Translations under genes and position numbers: made by a program
DNA from: Dyella flagellata
GTDB lineage: Bacteria > Pseudomonadota > Gammaproteobacteria > Xanthomonadales > Rhodanobacteraceae
Length of the DNA stretch: 64,000 nt
Assembly: GCF_030160275.1 (NCBI RefSeq)
Contig: NZ_BSOA01000012.1
Coordinates: 62,001-126,000, forward strand
Direction of reading: 5' to 3'
The notes under the pieces: model-generated
Told to the model about the DNA's origin: nothing
Database searches by the model: none
What the model saw: only the letters and a program-made list of their open reading frames with translations
Shown: piece after piece, positions 54,926-63,918 of the stretch
Numbering within the stretch: position 1 is the stretch's first letter
Layout of the letters: every line of letters starts with the position of its first letter

Positions 54926-56428
54926 TCACGGCGACGCCACCCAGCCGAGTCCAAGACTCTTCTGCAGCGACACAAAATCCTTCAACAGTTCCGCCCGGCC
55001 CTGCACCAGGTTCTGCTGCGCGCTCAATTGCACACGCTGAGTATCGAGCAAATCGATTAGCGACGAAGCACCTGCGTCATACCGTTGGCGCATCAAAGTG
55101 GCGGAACGGTCGGCCGATGCTTCGATCTGTTGCAGGCGCGTCACGTTCTCGCGCTGGTGGCCATAACGGGAAAGTGCGTTGTTGGCATCCTGCAAGGCGG
55201 CAAGTACGGCTTGTGTGTAGCGAGCAGCAGCCTCGTCACGACCGGCTTCCGCCTGGCGAATGGCGCTGCGCGTACGCCCGAAATCCAGCACATCCCATTG
55301 CAGGTAAGGCGCGCCGAGCCAGGTAAATGCGCTCTTTTGCAGCAAATGGCCGGGGTCGCCGGCGTTGCTACCGATAAACCCCAGCAGCTTCAGCTTGGGA
55401 AACAGATCCGCTTCGTGCTGGCCGATTTGCGCGTTGCTGGCCGCAAGGCGGCGCTCGGCGGCGCGGATGTCCGGGCGACGCTTCAAGACGGCAGCCGGAT
55501 CGTCGACAGGCACGGACGCAGGCATCACCGGTAGCTGCGCCGGTGCGGCAAGCTCGCGATCCAGCGCGCCGGGCGCCTGGCCGGTCAGCACAGCCAACTG
55601 GTCGAGCGATTCGGTCACCTGCTCATCCAGCGGAATCAGCGTCGCCTTGGTATTTTCCACTTGCGTGGTCTGCCGTTCGACATCCGCATCCGGCACCACG
55701 CCACGCTCGCGCTGCTGTCTGACCAGGTCCAAGGTGTGTTGCTCCAGCTGCGCCGACTGATTGGCCCGCAACAAGCGCTGTTGCTGGCTGCGCAAATCGA
55801 TATAGGCCTGGGCCACCTCGGCAGCCAGCGAAACCTGGGTATCGGCCAGGTCCGCATCGACGGCCTCCGCTTGCGCCGAAGCCGCTTCGATGGCGCGACG
55901 CGTGCCACCGAACAGGTCGATCTCCCAAGAGGCATCGAAGCCGGCGCTATATAGCTGCAACGGTCCACGCCCGTGCGAAGTGCTTGCGCCCTGCCCATTG
56001 TTTTGCGAGTTGCCGGAGCCTTGTTGCGAGCTTTGCAAGCCGGATAAATTGGGCTCACGCGTGCGCAACGCAACGGCGTCAGCCGATACGGTGGGCATGT
56101 CCGCCGCGCGTTGCTGCTGCAACTGGGCACGCGACTGGCGCAGGCGAGCTTGCGCCGCATGCAGGTCCGGATTGTTTTCCAGTGCGGTATCGATCAGCGC
56201 ATTCAATTGCCGATCGCCCAGCGCCTCCCACCAGCGGCTAGGCGCATGCTCAGCTGGCGTCATGCCAACTGCTGGCGCGCGCACGAACGCATTTGCCTGC
56301 ACGGTGGCATGGGCCACATCCGGCGCGCCGCGATAATCGGGCCCTACCGTACAGCCGCAAAGCCCGGCCACTGCCGTAAACAGCGCCACGTTGGAGATGC
56401 GCACACCGCGCAAACGAGACATCGACAT
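54926..56428 (-). CDS. NodT-family outer-membrane efflux lipoprotein
   Basis: 500 aa with a lipobox (LFTAVAGLCGC) and the TolC/OprM fold: WWEALGDRQLNALIDTALENNPDLHAAQARLRQSRAQLQQQRA near the N-terminus and a second repeat (VDDPAAVLKRRPDIRAAERRLAASNAQIGQHEADLFP). A Gln/Asn/Ser/Gly-rich insert occurs near residues 130-150. I chose the third plausible start (56428), with GAGG upstream, just after the pump gene. It forms the outer-membrane channel of the tripartite pump encoded by the two genes before it. Confidence 0.93.
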   Translation of the reverse strand: MSMSRLRGVRISNVALFTAVAGLCGCTVGPDYRGAPDVAHATVQANAFVRAPAVGMTPAEHAPSRWWEALGDRQLNALIDTALENNPDLHAAQARLRQSRAQLQQQRAADMPTVSADAVALRTREPNLSGLQSSQQGSGNSQNNGQGASTSHGRGPLQLYSAGFDASWEIDLFGGTRRAIEAASAQAEAVDADLADTQVSLAAEVAQAYIDLRSQQQRLLRANQSAQLEQHTLDLVRQQRERGVVPDADVERQTTQVENTKATLIPLDEQVTESLDQLAVLTGQAPGALDRELAAPAQLPVMPASVPVDDPAAVLKRRPDIRAAERRLAASNAQIGQHEADLFPKLKLLGFIGSNAGDPGHLLQKSAFTWLGAPYLQWDVLDFGRTRSAIRQAEAGRDEAAARYTQAVLAALQDANNALSRYGHQRENVTRLQQIEASADRSATLMRQRYDAGASSLIDLLDTQRVQLSAQQNLVQGRAELLKDFVSLQKSLGLGWVASP

Positions 56429-56439
56429 CACAGGCATCC

Positions 56440-58020
56440 TCAATGGGCTTCGCTGACCGGCGCGGGATGGCGCGGCGTCCTGAGCAACAACGCCAGCGGC
56501 ACGCAGCAAAGCAAGGCGATGCCCAACAGGTAGAACACTTCCGAATAGGTCATGACCATGGCCTGCTGTTGGATTTGCCGTGCGAGCTGGCCCAGTGCGC
56601 GCATCCGCGCATAAGCCATGTCGCCGGTGCGCGCGAACCAGCCAGCTGCGTTGGCGGCAATGCGCTCCTGTCCCAGCACCGAATTGGCGGTCAGCGATTG
56701 GCGGATCGCGGCGACGTGAAAGGTATTGCGCCGGTCGATGACGGTACCGATGATGGCCAGGCCGATCGAGCCGCCGAGATTGCGCGCCATGTTGTAAATG
56801 CCGGCCGCATCGCCCGAATCCTCGCGCGACACCGCCGCCATCGCCGCCTGGTTCAGCGGCATCATCGCCAGCATCTGCCCCGCTCCGCGCACCAGCTGCG
56901 ACCAGAAGAAATCGTGGCCGACGCTCTGCGCGGTCAGATGGATGTCCAGCATGCAGCTGCCGCAGAAGCACACCAGGCCGCTGATCACCAGGATGCGAAA
57001 GTCCACCTTGCCAAGCAGGCGCGGCAGGATCGGCATCATCAGGAAAGCCGGTACGCCGGACACCAGCATCACCCAGCCGGATTGCTCGGCGTTGTAGCCT
57101 GAGATCAGGCCGAGGAACTGCGGTATCAGGTAGATGACGCCGTACAAGGCCGCGCCGACCACCACCACGATGAAGATGACGCTCGCATAATGCGAATTGC
57201 CGAGCAGGCTCAGGCGCATCACCGGCCGTTTAGCGGTGAATTGCGAGATCGCGATCATGATCATGCCGATTGCCGAGACGATGCTTAGCCAGACGATCAC
57301 GTCCGATTCGAACCAGCGCTCGCGCTGCCCTTCCTCCAGCACCACCGTCAGCGAACTCAGGCCTATCGACAGTCCGGCAATGCCAAGCCAGTCAGCCTGT
57401 CTTAGCGCCTCCAGGTGCAGTGGCGCCGATGGCAGACCGGCCAGCAACAAGCTGATCAGGCCGATGCAAACCGGCAGGTTGATGAAGAAGCACCAGCTCC
57501 AGCTGATGTTTTCGGTCAACCAGCCACCGAGCACCGGACCCATCAGTGGGCCCAGCAGCACGATCAGGCCGAACACCGTCATGCCGATCGGCAACTGCGA
57601 TAGCGGCAGGCGGGTGCGAATGATGGTCTGCGCGGTTGGAATCATCGCGCCGCCGGTAAGTCCTTGCCCGATGCGGCCGGCGATCATCACGATCAAGGTG
57701 TGCGAAAGCCCGCACATCATCGAAAACAGGATGAACAACACCGCGCAGCCAAGCAGGAAGTTGCGCAGGCCGAACACGCGCGTGAGCCAGGCCGCGAGCG
57801 GAATGATCACGATTTCCGACATCAGGTAGCCGGTCGAGATCCAGGTGCCTTCGGTGCCGGTCGCGCCGATCTCACCCTGGATTTGCGGCAAGGCGGAGTT
57901 GGTGATCGAGATATCCAGCGTCGCCATCAAGGCGCCGAGCGAGCCCGCCGCCACGGCGATCCAGTCCGCGACGCTGGCATGCTCCGGATGCGGCACCGGG
58001 CGGGCGGACGTTTCAGCCAT
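56440..58020 (-). CDS. EmrB/QacA-family (DHA2) drug efflux MFS transporter
   Basis: 526 aa with 14 predicted membrane helices. Typical motifs are LDISITNSALPQIQGEIGATGTEG after helix 1, GRIGQGLTGGAMIPTA and GPVLGGWLTENISWSWCFFINLP. It exports hydrophobic drugs with proton antiport. It overlaps the membrane-fusion gene by 8 bp and is followed by the NodT channel gene, giving an EmrAB-TolC-like operon. Confidence 0.95.
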   Translation of the reverse strand: MAETSARPVPHPEHASVADWIAVAAGSLGALMATLDISITNSALPQIQGEIGATGTEGTWISTGYLMSEIVIIPLAAWLTRVFGLRNFLLGCAVLFILFSMMCGLSHTLIVMIAGRIGQGLTGGAMIPTAQTIIRTRLPLSQLPIGMTVFGLIVLLGPLMGPVLGGWLTENISWSWCFFINLPVCIGLISLLLAGLPSAPLHLEALRQADWLGIAGLSIGLSSLTVVLEEGQRERWFESDVIVWLSIVSAIGMIMIAISQFTAKRPVMRLSLLGNSHYASVIFIVVVVGAALYGVIYLIPQFLGLISGYNAEQSGWVMLVSGVPAFLMMPILPRLLGKVDFRILVISGLVCFCGSCMLDIHLTAQSVGHDFFWSQLVRGAGQMLAMMPLNQAAMAAVSREDSGDAAGIYNMARNLGGSIGLAIIGTVIDRRNTFHVAAIRQSLTANSVLGQERIAANAAGWFARTGDMAYARMRALGQLARQIQQQAMVMTYSEVFYLLGIALLCCVPLALLLRTPRHPAPVSEAH

Positions 58021-59143
58021 GCTGGCTGCTCACCAGGGCTGGCCGTGAATTGCCAGCTTCCGCACGCGTGTCCACGTCCACCGTTACCGAGAGGCCGGGC
58101 ATCAGCCGCTTGCGCGTGGACTCATCCGCGTCGATACGAATACGCACCGGCACGCGCTGCACGATCTTGGTGAAGTTGCCGGTGGCGTTTTCCGGTGGCA
58201 GCAGGGCGAACTGCGAGCCGGTACCCGGCGCGAAGCTGTCGACCACACCATGCAGATCCGCATCGGGCAGCGCGTCCACATGCAGCTGAACCGGTTGGCC
58301 GGCGCGCATGCGGCCGATCTGGGTTTCCTTGAAATTGGCGGTGAGGTAGATGCTCTGCACCGGCACCACCGTCATCAGGCGCGTGCCCGGCTGCGCATAC
58401 TGCCCCACGCGCACCGTGCGGTCGCCGACGCGACCGGCCAGCGAACTGCGTATCAAGGTATCTTGCAGATCCAGCTGAGCCTGGCTTGCGGATGCCTGCG
58501 CGGCCTCCAACTGCGCTTGCGCTTGCGTAATCTGCGCCTGCAGATCAGCGACGTGCGCCCTCGCCTGGTCGAGCGCAGCTTGGTCGGCGGCCAACGTGGC
58601 CTGCGCCTGGTCCCGATTGCTGACCAGCACCGACAGCTGGTCGCCGCTTTCCGCGCCGGATTTTGCCAGGGGAGCGTAACGACGCACCTCATCTTGCGCA
58701 TGCTTCGCGCCGACTTGCGCGACCTGCAGCTGCGCCTTCGCCTGCTCGATCGCCGCCTGTTGTTGCTGGATCGCGGCCCGGGCACGCTCGATATCCGCCC
58801 GGCGCGCGTCGACCGTGGCCTTGGCTTGGTCGAGCGCAGCCTGATACTGGCGTCCGTCCAGCCGCACTAGCGGATCGCCCACCTTTACCGTGGCGTTGTC
58901 GCCGACGTAGACGTCGGTGACATAGCCGCTGACCTTGGGCGCCACGGTGACGCTATCGGCCTGCAGGTACGCGTCGTCCGTACTCTGGATGAAGCGACCG
59001 ACCAGCCACCAATAGCCCAGCACCGCGACAGCCGCGATCGCCAGCACGATACCGACCGGCAGCAGAAACCGCGGCAACTTCCGGCGCTTTGGCGCAGCAG
59101 TGTTCGGCGCATCGCCCAATGCGCTGGTGGGGGAAGCAGGCAT
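58013..59143 (-). CDS. EmrA/HlyD-family membrane fusion protein
   Basis: 376 aa: one N-terminal membrane helix (LLPVGIVLAIAAVAVLGYWWLV), a biotinyl-lipoyl-like half (STDDAYLQADSVTVAPKVSGYVTDVYVGDNATVKVGDPLVRLD), a long alanine/glutamine-rich hairpin and the beta-barrel part. It joins the MFS pump to the outer-membrane channel. First gene of the efflux operon, divergent from the TetR regulator. Confidence 0.94.
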   Translation of the reverse strand: MPASPTSALGDAPNTAAPKRRKLPRFLLPVGIVLAIAAVAVLGYWWLVGRFIQSTDDAYLQADSVTVAPKVSGYVTDVYVGDNATVKVGDPLVRLDGRQYQAALDQAKATVDARRADIERARAAIQQQQAAIEQAKAQLQVAQVGAKHAQDEVRRYAPLAKSGAESGDQLSVLVSNRDQAQATLAADQAALDQARAHVADLQAQITQAQAQLEAAQASASQAQLDLQDTLIRSSLAGRVGDRTVRVGQYAQPGTRLMTVVPVQSIYLTANFKETQIGRMRAGQPVQLHVDALPDADLHGVVDSFAPGTGSQFALLPPENATGNFTKIVQRVPVRIRIDADESTRKRLMPGLSVTVDVDTRAEAGNSRPALVSSQHG

Positions 59144-59163
59144 GCCCTATGACCTTGAAATTA

Positions 59164-59197
59164 TTCCAAGTGGAAAATTTATTCCGATCGCTATAAT
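59164..59197 (+). promoter_or_regulatory. Candidate promoter and operator between efflux operon and TetR gene
   Basis: The 97-bp divergent gap has a short inverted repeat, TTCCA-ag-TGGAA (59164-59175), and a perfect TATAAT (59192-59197) reading towards the TetR gene. The repeat would lie at the -35 position, a suitable place for repression of both directions. Confidence 0.45.
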
Positions 59198-59240
59198 TTT
59201 GTCAAATGTTATCCTGGCGTCCAAAAGACGGAGTATCCGC

Positions 59241-59957
59241 ATGACCCAAGCCAAGCGCCTTCGCCGCACCACTGCCGGTGGCTATGCCCGGGGCGACGAA
59301 ACCCGCCAGCGCATCATCGACGCCGCCATCCAGCTGTTCGGCGAGCACGGCTTCAAGGATGCGTCCACCCGCGACATCGCGGCGGCTGCGGGAGTAAACG
59401 CGCCGGCGCTGCAGTACTACTTCGAGAACAAGGAAGGCCTGTACAAGGCTTGCGCGGAATACATCACCGAGGACCTCCGGGGACGCTTCGCGCCCTCCAT
59501 GCGCCAGGTCAGCGACGCGCTGAAGAACCACGCCGATGCCGACACCCTGATCGAGGCGTACCTCGGCATGCAGTTGGTGACACTCGATAGCGTGCTGACC
59601 CCGACACATCTGGTCAAAGGGCGTCTGCTGGGCCGCGAGCTGGCGGGCGAAACCCCGCACCTGGTCTCGGACATGCTGCAGAAGACGATGAAGCGGCCGA
59701 TCAACAAGCTGCTGTCGGAGTTGCTGGCGCGCATCATGGGCACAGGACCCAACGATGCCATCACCCGTATCCGGCTACTCACCTTGAAGGGTTTGGTGCT
59801 GGCGTTCTACTACCCGCCCGGCGCCAGCCTGGAGCTGCTCGGCTGGAAGGAAATCGATGCCGGCAAAAGCGCCTTGATCAAGGATGCCGTGCAAGAGCAG
59901 ACACGTACGCTGCTGATGAGCTGGCAGAACGCCGGGAAGCGTAAAGGGGTGGCTTAA
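59241..59957 (+). CDS. CecR/YbiH-like TetR-family regulator
   Basis: 238 aa from the ATG at 59241 with GGAG seven bases upstream. The HTH reads TRQRIIDAAIQLFGEHGFKDASTRDIAAAAGVNAPALQYYFENKEGLY. The C-terminal part resembles DUF1956 of CecR (YbiH), a regulator of an HlyD-type efflux operon in E. coli. It is divergent from the EmrA-like gene and most likely represses it and itself until a drug ligand is bound. Confidence 0.9.
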   Translation: MTQAKRLRRTTAGGYARGDETRQRIIDAAIQLFGEHGFKDASTRDIAAAAGVNAPALQYYFENKEGLYKACAEYITEDLRGRFAPSMRQVSDALKNHADADTLIEAYLGMQLVTLDSVLTPTHLVKGRLLGRELAGETPHLVSDMLQKTMKRPINKLLSELLARIMGTGPNDAITRIRLLTLKGLVLAFYYPPGASLELLGWKEIDAGKSALIKDAVQEQTRTLLMSWQNAGKRKGVA

Positions 59958-59978
59958 GGGAACCCATGGCCGGACCAC

Positions 59979-60042
59979 GTAGGCTGGGATGAAAATCCCA
60001 GCGCAGGGCAGCCGTTGCAAAGCCGGGATCGCCTTCCCGCTC
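59979..60042. repeat. GTAGGCTGGGAT repeat, degenerate copy
   Basis: The first arm is intact (GTAGGCTGGGAT-gaaa-ATCCCAGC). The second has drifted (GCCGGGATcgccttCCCGCTC). It lies between the convergent TetR and toxin genes. Confidence 0.75.
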
Positions 60043-60050
60043 GGGTCATC

Positions 60051-61277
60051 TCAATAACCCTTGAAGAAATCTTCAGCTTCGGCCGTGGCTTCATCCACTT
60101 TGTCGAATTCCTGGAGCATTTCCGTAATGGCTTCATTGTCAGTGCTCCAATCCCGCAATGCCTGAAATGCCGATTGCACCATCTCGTTATGTGTACCCGT
60201 GCTCCGTGAGGCGCGGTTCTTCCATGCAACTGCCAGTGCACTGACCCCTTCTTCCACTCCTGCACCCTTGGACGCGTTCTCGGATCCGGCCATGGGCTGC
60301 AAATTGGGTACGTCGTGATAGTACATGCGCGCCGCGTAGACCGTGTATGCATCCTGATCTTCATTGATATAGCCGGCATCTTCCAGGTCTTTCAATTTCG
60401 ACGTGCTAATCCCGCCCTGTTCGCTTGGATCCACGAGCAGCCTTTGCTCAATTTCAGCCCATGGCGTTTTGTGATCGATTTGGATTGCATTTGTCGGAAG
60501 CACAACCTGCGATTTACCCGATGTCGTCACGTGCCAAAGATCCATGGCTTTATTGTATGAACCACCCCATTCATTCTTGACCATGCTCATTTTGAAATTG
60601 GTGCTGAAATCAACGGGCCGCCCGCCTCCATAGTCATGGGCCTTAGCGCGATTCTGCGCCTTGTAATAGCCCTTGGTTTCAGCCAGACCATCGTACGGAA
60701 GCATCATCTGCATGGGCTTGTCGGCATTGGCACTTACCGTCACATCATTCCCATTTGCTTCCGAGGGCGATCTGCCTGCCTCCCGCAGCTGCGCAGGCAG
60801 ACTCAAGGCCCGCGCCCCCATCACGTCGGCCTCACGCTCCAAGCCGGGGTTGTCGTTGACCGCAACGCCAGCGAGTTGGGCCGTTGCTTTCACTAGCCCC
60901 TTGCGCTGTTGAACCACATGCCACGCTTCATGCGGCAGGTGTTGCTCCTGCCCGGAGCCCAAGTGAATATCATTGCCCTGGGCATAGGCCAACGCATTCA
61001 ACTGCGCCGGCTTGGTGGAATTTCGATGCACAACGACATCGCCCATATCCATGCCCGACAAAGTCTCAATCCCTCCCCGCAGTTGTGGCGGCAAGCCATT
61101 TCGCTTGTGTTCCAATGAGGGCGCCGCGCGCAACTGCGCCAGCCGCTGCTGTTGCGCAGCTTGGCGTGAGCTTGCATCCACCTGCCGTTGCAACGGTGAA
61201 ACTGCACGCGCACCCGCGCATGATACGGGTGCTGAAATCGCCATCTTCTGCCGCACCGGTGTCGCTAGCTTGGTCAT
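60051..61277 (-). CDS. DUF4157 polymorphic toxin, HNH-like C-terminus (toxin 1)
   Basis: 408 aa. Residues 25-50 hold a tag (RAVSPLQRQVDASSRQAAQQ) shared with the next two proteins. Residues 60-155 are a DUF4157 domain with HEAWH (116-120) and LEREADVMG, a metalloprotease-like module common in cargo of extracellular contractile injection systems (eCIS). The C-terminal half is different from its neighbours and has IQIDHKTPWAEIEQ, then YYHDVPNLQPMAGSENASKG. This DH...P / NLQ..N..KG pattern is that of HNH nucleases. No immunity gene is seen beside it. The nuclease reading is inference from motifs; the N-terminal half is secure. Confidence 0.82.
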   Translation of the reverse strand: MTKLATPVRQKMAISAPVSCAGARAVSPLQRQVDASSRQAAQQQRLAQLRAAPSLEHKRNGLPPQLRGGIETLSGMDMGDVVVHRNSTKPAQLNALAYAQGNDIHLGSGQEQHLPHEAWHVVQQRKGLVKATAQLAGVAVNDNPGLEREADVMGARALSLPAQLREAGRSPSEANGNDVTVSANADKPMQMMLPYDGLAETKGYYKAQNRAKAHDYGGGRPVDFSTNFKMSMVKNEWGGSYNKAMDLWHVTTSGKSQVVLPTNAIQIDHKTPWAEIEQRLLVDPSEQGGISTSKLKDLEDAGYINEDQDAYTVYAARMYYHDVPNLQPMAGSENASKGAGVEEGVSALAVAWKNRASRSTGTHNEMVQSAFQALRDWSTDNEAITEMLQEFDKVDEATAEAEDFFKGY

Positions 61278-61359
61278 TGGCTACCCCTTGTCATCCGAGT
61301 CAAACCCGCTTGATGCACCACGCCGGCTTCCCTGGAAGACGGCAAAGCATGGTCGGCGC

Positions 61360-62424
61360 TCACGACGTTCCTCCCGCATCATCATCGTCGGCCGACGTGC
61401 CATGCTTGCTGGGCTCCCAGTTCGCGATGCCGCCATAGTGCCAGAACGCGCCATGCACGTTCATGTCGATAAGCTCCATATGGCCTTTTGTCCCCTTGTG
61501 ATGCCAGGTCAGGCTGTTTGTGCGTGTCGGATTGCCATGTGCCTTGTCGCCATGACTGAAGTGAGAACCCCTGGCTCCGTTGACAATCTGGTTGTCGCTC
61601 AGTCCATCGACTTTGTCGCCATAGGTCTTGCTCAGGTCATGGTCAGCTACGCTGACGTGCAGCTTCCCAGGATTTTCCGCATCCGAATGCTCGGAAGGTA
61701 CATCAACGGTACTGGGAACATTGTTCTTACCTATGAAGGTATCGATGTTGTCCCCGTCCATCGGAAAGCGGAATATGCCCTTCTTGCCATTCTTGGGCTT
61801 GATCACCTTGGTGGCGGTCCATCCGTCTTCCTTAGCTGTCAATTCGGCCAGCGCTGCATCCTTTTTCATCATCAGCACTCCGGGCATCGACTGCGCCGGC
61901 TCATCCGGCTGAGAAGCCGATGCCCGCATTTGTGCCGGAGACCCTGCCCACGCAGAGGCTGAAGCTCCCATCACGTCCGCCTCTCGCTCCAGCGACCGAT
62001 CGTCATTGACGGGAACCGACTGCATCTGCGTGGTGGCTTTCACCCGACCCTGCCGCTGCTGCACGACGTGCCAGGCCTCGTGTGGGAGGTGCTTGTCCTG
62101 TCCCGCGCCAAGGTGAATTTCGTTCCCCTGCGCGTACGCCAAGGCATTCAGTTGCGCCGGCTTGGAGGAATTGCGATGCACGACGACGTTGCCCATATCC
62201 ATCCCCGACAAAGCCTCGATGCCCGTGCGCAGCTGCGAGGGCAGGCCGTTCGATCTTTCCGGCTTGGACACATCACGCAACTGCGTAATGCGATCGCGCT
62301 GGGCGGCCTGCCTTGGACTCTCATCAATCTTTCGCTGCATCGGATGCGAGGCGCCGCCACCGGCGCTGGCTGATGCCGGCTCGACATTTGCCGCATGCTG
62401 GTCGGCGGGAATGCTTTGCTTCAT
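61360..62424 (-). CDS. DUF4157 polymorphic toxin, WHH-nuclease-like C-terminus (toxin 2)
   Basis: 354 aa from the ATG at 62424 with AAGGTG upstream. The tag is degenerate but present ([21 protein letters not shown], residues 27-46). DUF4157 follows with HEAWH (115-119) and LEREADVMG, almost identical in places to toxin 1. The C-terminus (from W307) reads [20 protein letters not shown] and HYGGIANW. This is the signature of the WHH branch of HNH/Endo VII colicin-like nucleases, which cut DNA or RNA. The end is acidic (DDDD). No adjacent immunity gene is visible. Confidence 0.85.
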   Translation of the reverse strand: MKQSIPADQHAANVEPASASAGGGASHPMQRKIDESPRQAAQRDRITQLRDVSKPERSNGLPSQLRTGIEALSGMDMGNVVVHRNSSKPAQLNALAYAQGNEIHLGAGQDKHLPHEAWHVVQQRQGRVKATTQMQSVPVNDDRSLEREADVMGASASAWAGSPAQMRASASQPDEPAQSMPGVLMMKKDAALAELTAKEDGWTATKVIKPKNGKKGIFRFPMDGDNIDTFIGKNNVPSTVDVPSEHSDAENPGKLHVSVADHDLSKTYGDKVDGLSDNQIVNGARGSHFSHGDKAHGNPTRTNSLTWHHKGTKGHMELIDMNVHGAFWHYGGIANWEPSKHGTSADDDDAGGTS

Positions 62425-62444
62425 GGCGACACCTTCTCGATGGC

Positions 62445-63275
62445 TTAGTAGCCGGCTAACCAGCCGAGCCCTTTCCACGCGGCACTTCCCACCAGCGCAC
62501 CCGCCGCTCCTACAGCCGCACCCGCCGCAATGGGGCCTAGTGTCAAACTGCCAAGGCCAATGCCCGCAGCAGCTCCGAGGATGGCACCCGCACCACCGAC
62601 CAACCCCAGTTTGCTGGGTCCAGGAAAGCATCCGGCCGAGTTGATTTTCTCTTCGCCGTTGACTTCCCCCTTGACGGACACCGGTATCTTTTTGATGCGT
62701 TCCTTGTGGGCGGCCTTGTCGCCGCTCAGCGACGCAACGTATTTGTTCGCGGTTCCATCGCTCATATCCTGGGTCTGGACTTTATAAGTAACCTCGTCGC
62801 CCACCTCGGCATCTTGCATTTCCTGGTTGAAGCCCTGCTCCATCTTTTCTTCCCACTCGCCACTTTCGAACCTCTGGCTCCACGGCCTGACATTGCTGTT
62901 GTTGCCCAAACCTCCGAGCCTTTTGGGGATCATGTGGGCGCTCATGCAACGCCACCTCCAGCCCAAGGCTTCCAAAGTCTCATTGACCTTGCTTGCAATC
63001 TCGCTATTGGCGTCTTTGCCCCCGGCACTCAGACTGCCCGGCCAGGCATGCACATCGAAATCGGCCGGCTTTTGCACCGTCTTCTCATAGGTCAGGCATT
63101 GAATCGGTGCCGCGGATTTTTGCAGCTGCTTCACCTGTAGCTGCTGCGCCGCTTGCCGGGAGCTGCCATCCACCCGTCGCTGCAGCGGCGATACGGCACG
63201 CACGCCGGCACGTGACGCCGGCACCGCATTGAACGTCTCCGGGCCAACCGGCATGGCTTGCCTGGTCATCGCCAT
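62445..63275 (-). CDS. Tagged polymorphic toxin with nuclease-like core and glycine-zipper tail (toxin 3)
   Basis: 276 aa with GAGGAG before the ATG. The N-terminal tag RAVSPLQRRVDGSSRQAAQQ (residues 26-45) matches toxin 1 almost perfectly, but the DUF4157 domain is absent. The core has MSAHMIPKRLGGLGNNSNVRP (His114), resembling the H-x-n-GG-x-x-N active site of non-specific or CDI-type nucleases. The last 55 residues are a glycine/alanine-rich hydrophobic zipper (GAGAILGAAAGIGLGSL) that could insert in a membrane. It lies 20 bp before toxin 2 in one operon. Confidence 0.75.
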   Translation of the reverse strand: MAMTRQAMPVGPETFNAVPASRAGVRAVSPLQRRVDGSSRQAAQQLQVKQLQKSAAPIQCLTYEKTVQKPADFDVHAWPGSLSAGGKDANSEIASKVNETLEALGWRWRCMSAHMIPKRLGGLGNNSNVRPWSQRFESGEWEEKMEQGFNQEMQDAEVGDEVTYKVQTQDMSDGTANKYVASLSGDKAAHKERIKKIPVSVKGEVNGEEKINSAGCFPGPSKLGLVGGAGAILGAAAGIGLGSLTLGPIAAGAAVGAAGALVGSAAWKGLGWLAGY

Positions 63276-63285
63276 AGGATTCTCC

Positions 63286-63894
63286 TCAGGCTGTTCGACG
63301 GCGCATCAGGATGGTGAAATCATCCGCCACGTATCCGGTCACGAGTTCCGCCGCCGGATCGAGCGTTCGGCAAAAGGCCAGGATCTCCCCAGGGTCCTGG
63401 CCGCACAGCACAGGGGTAGCTTCGAACACATTGGCGTCAAGCAGATTGAAGGCAAGGCCGCGTGTTGCCGCCTCCCACATCTGGCGAATCAGGTTGTACG
63501 GATAAAGCGCGTTGCTGCTGCGATAGCTCAAGGCACCCGATGCGAGTACGTAGTCCACTTCCGGGAGCACCGCGTTGAGTATGTCCGCCTGCACGAATCC
63601 AGTGCGGGGCAAGTGTCCGTAGCGCCGGCAAGCTTCTTCGATGAACTCGGGCATATGATCGACCCCGAGGTAGGCGAGTTCTGTGAATTGAGTATCCAGG
63701 AACGCTTTCAGATCGCCATAGCCGCAGCCGAGATCCAGCACCTTGCAGCCGCTCATGTCACCGACGCGGCACATTACCTCGAACCGCAAGCGCTGGCTGT
63801 CGGGTGAGCGCCAACCCAACGCGCAGCGCTCGGGGTCACCGATACGGCGGCGGTGGTATTGCAGAACGGCAGCCTTTTCAAATAAGTCCATCAT
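63286..63894 (-). CDS. Class I SAM-dependent methyltransferase
   Basis: 202 aa. The SAM-binding motif I is KVLDLGCGYGDLKAFL, followed by LGVDHMPEFIEEA, FVQADILN and YVLASGALS. AAGGA precedes the first of two adjacent ATGs. It ends 10 bp before toxin 3 and belongs to the same transcript. The substrate is unknown; modification of a cargo protein or an unrelated small molecule are both possible. Confidence 0.88.
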   Translation of the reverse strand: MMDLFEKAAVLQYHRRRIGDPERCALGWRSPDSQRLRFEVMCRVGDMSGCKVLDLGCGYGDLKAFLDTQFTELAYLGVDHMPEFIEEACRRYGHLPRTGFVQADILNAVLPEVDYVLASGALSYRSSNALYPYNLIRQMWEAATRGLAFNLLDANVFEATPVLCGQDPGEILAFCRTLDPAAELVTGYVADDFTILMRRRTA

Positions 63895-63918
63895 GTCTGC
63901 AGTCCTTTGTACGCGCTG

